Shown piece after piece: positions 61,960 to 64,000 of a DNA stretch of 64,000 nucleotides. The first letter of the stretch is position 1; each line of letters begins with the position of its first letter. The DNA is from CAVRQM01 sp963723455 (lineage in GTDB: Bacteria; Pseudomonadota; Alphaproteobacteria; Acetobacterales; Acetobacteraceae), in NCBI GenBank assembly GCA_963723455.1, contig CAVRQM010000005.1, forward strand, positions 248,001 to 312,000, written 5' to 3'. A program made the position numbers and the translations under genes. Below the pieces are notes generated by a model. That model worked only from the letters and a program-made list of their open reading frames with translations. It did no database searches and was not told the origin of the DNA.

Positions 61960-62998
61960 CGGCCGCCCGCCGCGCCGACCCCGTGCCGGCCCGCTCGAAG
62001 GCCAGGACGCAGCCGATCACCACTCCGCCGATGCCCAGCAGCAGCAGCAGGTCGCTCCACGCGATGCTGAACCGGCCGCGGAACGCCGGGGTGACCAGCC
62101 ACCAGGCCTCGACCAGATGCAGCAGCAGCACGAGTGCGGCCATTGCCGCGACCGCCCCGGCGCTGCGGCCGAAGCCGCGCGGCAGCAGCACGAGCAGCGG
62201 CAGCACGAAGCACAGCAGGGCGAACCATTCCGCCGCTCGGCCCAGCCCGGCCTCGCGCTGCTGATACCAGACGATCTCATTGGGCAGGTCGGCCGACCAG
62301 ATCACCAGGAACTGCGAGAACTGCAGGAACATCCAGGCGCCCAGCAGGGCGAGCAGCAGGCCGGCGCCGCTGGAGACCGCCTCCGGCTCGCCGGCAACGG
62401 CGGCCAGCAGCAGCGCCACGCTGACGCCGATGCCGCATTGGATGACGATCACCAGCAGGCCGAACACCGAGGCGTTCAGCTGCGGCTGCAGCGACCACAG
62501 CCAGTCCACGGCGGCCAGCGTTGCCATGACCAGATGCAGCAGCAGGCCCGGCCCGGCCAGCGCGCGCCGCCAGCGTCCGCCGCCCGGCGGGGATGGCCGC
62601 ATGTAGATCAGGCCGAGCAGGCACCAGACCGCCAGCAGGACGATCCAGCGGCCGATCACCAGCCCCGGGCGCAGCCACGCGCCGGCGAAGCCGGGCAGGG
62701 GATTGCGGCTCCAGCCGTACAGGCTGTGCAGCCCGAGCAGCAGCGGAATCGCCAGCAGGGCGGCAATCGGCAGCGCCGGCAGCAGCCGCCGCAGCGCCCG
62801 CGGCAGCGGCCCGTCCCCGGCCCCGGCCAGCTCCAGCGCCATCACCACCGGCAGGGCGCCCAGAGGCGCTGCGAGGAAGAATAGCCAGCACGCGAGATAG
62901 GACGGCATCCCGGCGTCTGCGGGACCGCTCGCGCGCCACCACGCGACGGCCAACGCCACGACGCCGACGATCAGGCACAGTGCCGCGCCCCGCCTCAC
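61952..62998 (-). CDS. actF: Alternative Complex III membrane subunit ActF
   Basis: A 348-residue protein with about ten helices, the second quinone-binding-type membrane subunit of quinol:cytochrome c oxidoreductase (Alternative Complex III). PSYLACWLFFLAAPLGALPVVMALEL, FAGAWLRPGLVIGRWIVLLAVW, WLWSLQPQLNASVFGLLV and FSQFLVIWSADLPNEIVWYQQRE (in parts) match the family. It overlaps ActE by 4 bp. The other ACIII genes (actA-actC) should lie beyond the right edge. Confidence 0.88.
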   Translation of the reverse strand: MRRGAALCLIVGVVALAVAWWRASGPADAGMPSYLACWLFFLAAPLGALPVVMALELAGAGDGPLPRALRRLLPALPIAALLAIPLLLGLHSLYGWSRNPLPGFAGAWLRPGLVIGRWIVLLAVWCLLGLIYMRPSPPGGGRWRRALAGPGLLLHLVMATLAAVDWLWSLQPQLNASVFGLLVIVIQCGIGVSVALLLAAVAGEPEAVSSGAGLLLALLGAWMFLQFSQFLVIWSADLPNEIVWYQQREAGLGRAAEWFALLCFVLPLLVLLPRGFGRSAGAVAAMAALVLLLHLVEAWWLVTPAFRGRFSIAWSDLLLLLGIGGVVIGCVLAFERAGTGSARRAADA

Positions 62999-63534
62999 TT
63001 GCTCGCCTCCAGCCGAGCCCGATCGGCCGCGGTCAGGTCAGCGGCGGGAGCGTCCTGGCCGAGTTGCAGCGCGCGGATATAGGCGATGATCGCCCAGCGA
63101 TCGGCTGGCGGCACGCGGTCGGCATAGCTGTACATAACGCCATGGCCGTTGGTGATGGCGTCGTAGAACAGTTGCGCCTTGGCATGCGACAGCTTCGCGC
63201 CGTACAGGCTGGGCGGGCGCGGGAAGCCGCGTTGCACGATGCGCCCCAGCCCATCGCCGCTGCGGCCGTGGCATGGCGTGCAGAAAATGTCGAACCGCTG
63301 GTGGCCGCGCGCCAGCATCGCCACGGTGATGACCGGCGGCTGCGGCACCGGCCGGTTCGGTTCGTCGCGCGCCACCGTGCCGGCCACCGGATGCTGCATC
63401 GTCGATTGATTGGCAAAAAAGTTGCTGCGGTCCCAGGTGTTGCTGCGATCCTGCGCATACATGTCCTCGCGCTTGCAGCCGGCCAGCGCCAATGTCGCCA
63501 TCAGCAGCAGCAGCGGTCCAACACGGCCGCTCAT
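62995..63534 (-). CDS. actE: Alternative Complex III cytochrome c subunit ActE
   Basis: A 179-residue lipoprotein cytochrome c. The signal LLLLMATLALAGC has the lipobox LAGC. DMYAQDRSNTWDRSNFFANQ is the typical ActE lead. The haem site is FDIFCTPCHGRSGDG and a methionine ligand candidate is in GVMYSYADRVPPADRW. It passes electrons from the complex to caa3 oxidase. It overlaps ActD and ActF by 4 bp each. Confidence 0.9.
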   Translation of the reverse strand: MSGRVGPLLLLMATLALAGCKREDMYAQDRSNTWDRSNFFANQSTMQHPVAGTVARDEPNRPVPQPPVITVAMLARGHQRFDIFCTPCHGRSGDGLGRIVQRGFPRPPSLYGAKLSHAKAQLFYDAITNGHGVMYSYADRVPPADRWAIIAYIRALQLGQDAPAADLTAADRARLEASK

Positions 63535-64000
63535 CGCAGCACCCGATGCACCGCGACCGGGCGGCTTGGCAGCATCGCCAGCGCCGCCTCGACCGCATCG
63601 GGATCGAACCGGTCGTCGCGCGCCTCGACGGCCAGGAAGAACCGATCCTCGGTAACGCGGAGAAAGTTCGGAATGTTGAAGGCAGGATGGTTGACCCGCG
63701 GCAGGCGGTTCAGCATCAGCATCGCCAATCCGACCGCGAGCGCACCCAGCATCGCCGCGAACGAGACGCTGGGCACCACGAAGGACGGCCAGCTCAGGCG
63801 CGGCCGCCCGCCGATGTCGAACACGTAGTCATAGCCGGTCGCGTACAGGCACATGCCCATCATCGCCACGAAGCCGACCGCGACCCCGCCGGCGGCGAAC
63901 CAGCGCAGCGACGGCGGCCGCAGCCGCATCGCCTCGGGCAGGCCGTCCAGCGGAATCGGCGTGAAGCAGTCCAGCCGCCCCAGCCGCCGGTCGCGCAGCG
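63531..64000 (-). CDS. actD: Alternative Complex III subunit ActD (DUF3341), N-terminus beyond window
   Basis: The visible 155 residues begin within LRDRRLGRLDCFTPIPLDGLP, the usual DUF3341 N-terminal signature, and contain two helices (WFAAGGVAVGFVAMMGMCLY and SVSFAAMLGALAVGLAMLML). Then comes LPRVNHPAFNIPNFLRVTEDRFFLAVEARDDRFDPDAV, ending in RPVAVHRVLR. This is ActD, a two-helix cytoplasm-facing subunit. The start codon is outside the window. Confidence 0.88.
   Translation of the reverse strand, partial: LRDRRLGRLDCFTPIPLDGLPEAMRLRPPSLRWFAAGGVAVGFVAMMGMCLYATGYDYVFDIGGRPRLSWPSFVVPSVSFAAMLGALAVGLAMLMLNRLPRVNHPAFNIPNFLRVTEDRFFLAVEARDDRFDPDAVEAALAMLPSRPVAVHRVLR

Noticed and set aside
1..64000. 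CRISPR arrays, tRNA or rRNA genes, integrase genes and insertion sequences
   Set aside because: No spaced direct-repeat array, cloverleaf with a CCA end, rRNA segment, transposase motif or integrase motif was seen on either strand.

Overview
The window is about 70 % G+C, densely coded, and rich in 1-8 bp gene overlaps (ATGA, GTGA, TGATG). Gene content and order point to an alphaproteobacterium, most likely Acetobacteraceae or a close relative in Rhodospirillales. The supporting blocks are rpmH-rnpA-yidD-yidC-engB next to argB, dapF-mtaB-ftsY, dusB-ntrB-ntrC, and a transketolase-gap-pgk block. This assignment is inferred from gene order, not from a database search.

Layout. 1-5.4 kb: a partial glutathione transferase, an agmatinase-type ureohydrolase, an SDR oxidoreductase, an S53 (sedolisin) peptidase and a DHA2-type exporter. 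5.4-8.3 kb: a minus-strand trio of a TVP38 membrane protein, a mercuric-reductase-like flavoprotein and an orphan histidine-kinase-like protein. 8.3-13.3 kb: the rpmH operon with a readable promoter, then argB. 13.3-16.5 kb: a marR-emrA-emrB efflux operon with a perfect palindromic operator inside its promoter. 16.5-19.6 kb: a choline-type ABC importer. 20.7-25.1 kb: a ribose-type sugar ABC importer with a FadR-type regulator. 25.8-30 kb: a wrecked transketolase followed by intact gap and pgk. 30-36.3 kb: accessory DNA with broken genes (a small exported protein, a cytochrome b561/diheme cytochrome c, a cyanase), a ClpP paralogue with altered ends, and an anomalous lower-GC stretch. 36.3-46.8 kb: housekeeping genes (ftsY, mtaB, dapF, glgA, ispF, dusB, ntrB, ntrC) and a GH15 enzyme. 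46.9-57.8 kb: a minus-strand sugar/sugar-acid oxidation cluster, much of it frameshifted. 57.8-64 kb: a respiratory operon encoding the end of Alternative Complex III (ActD-ActE-ActF) and a caa3-type oxidase.

How the genes work together. The ActDEF-CtaCDE genes encode a quinol-to-oxygen branch. They run without a break, by an ATGA overlap, into DoxX, cupin, lactonase and GMC-dehydrogenase genes, so oxidation enzymes and respiration may be co-transcribed. The oxidase subunit I carries YSHPAVY in place of GHPEVY, the signature of A2-type enzymes.

Caution. Single-base frameshifts are concentrated at 25.8-27.7, 31.9-34.6 and 49.2-55.9 kb. In many cases the protein continues coherently in the next frame with key residues intact. 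This could be real gene decay or uncorrected indels in a draft assembly, and the sequence alone cannot decide. The transketolase and cyanase remnants also lack internal segments or key residues, so decay is the better explanation for those two.
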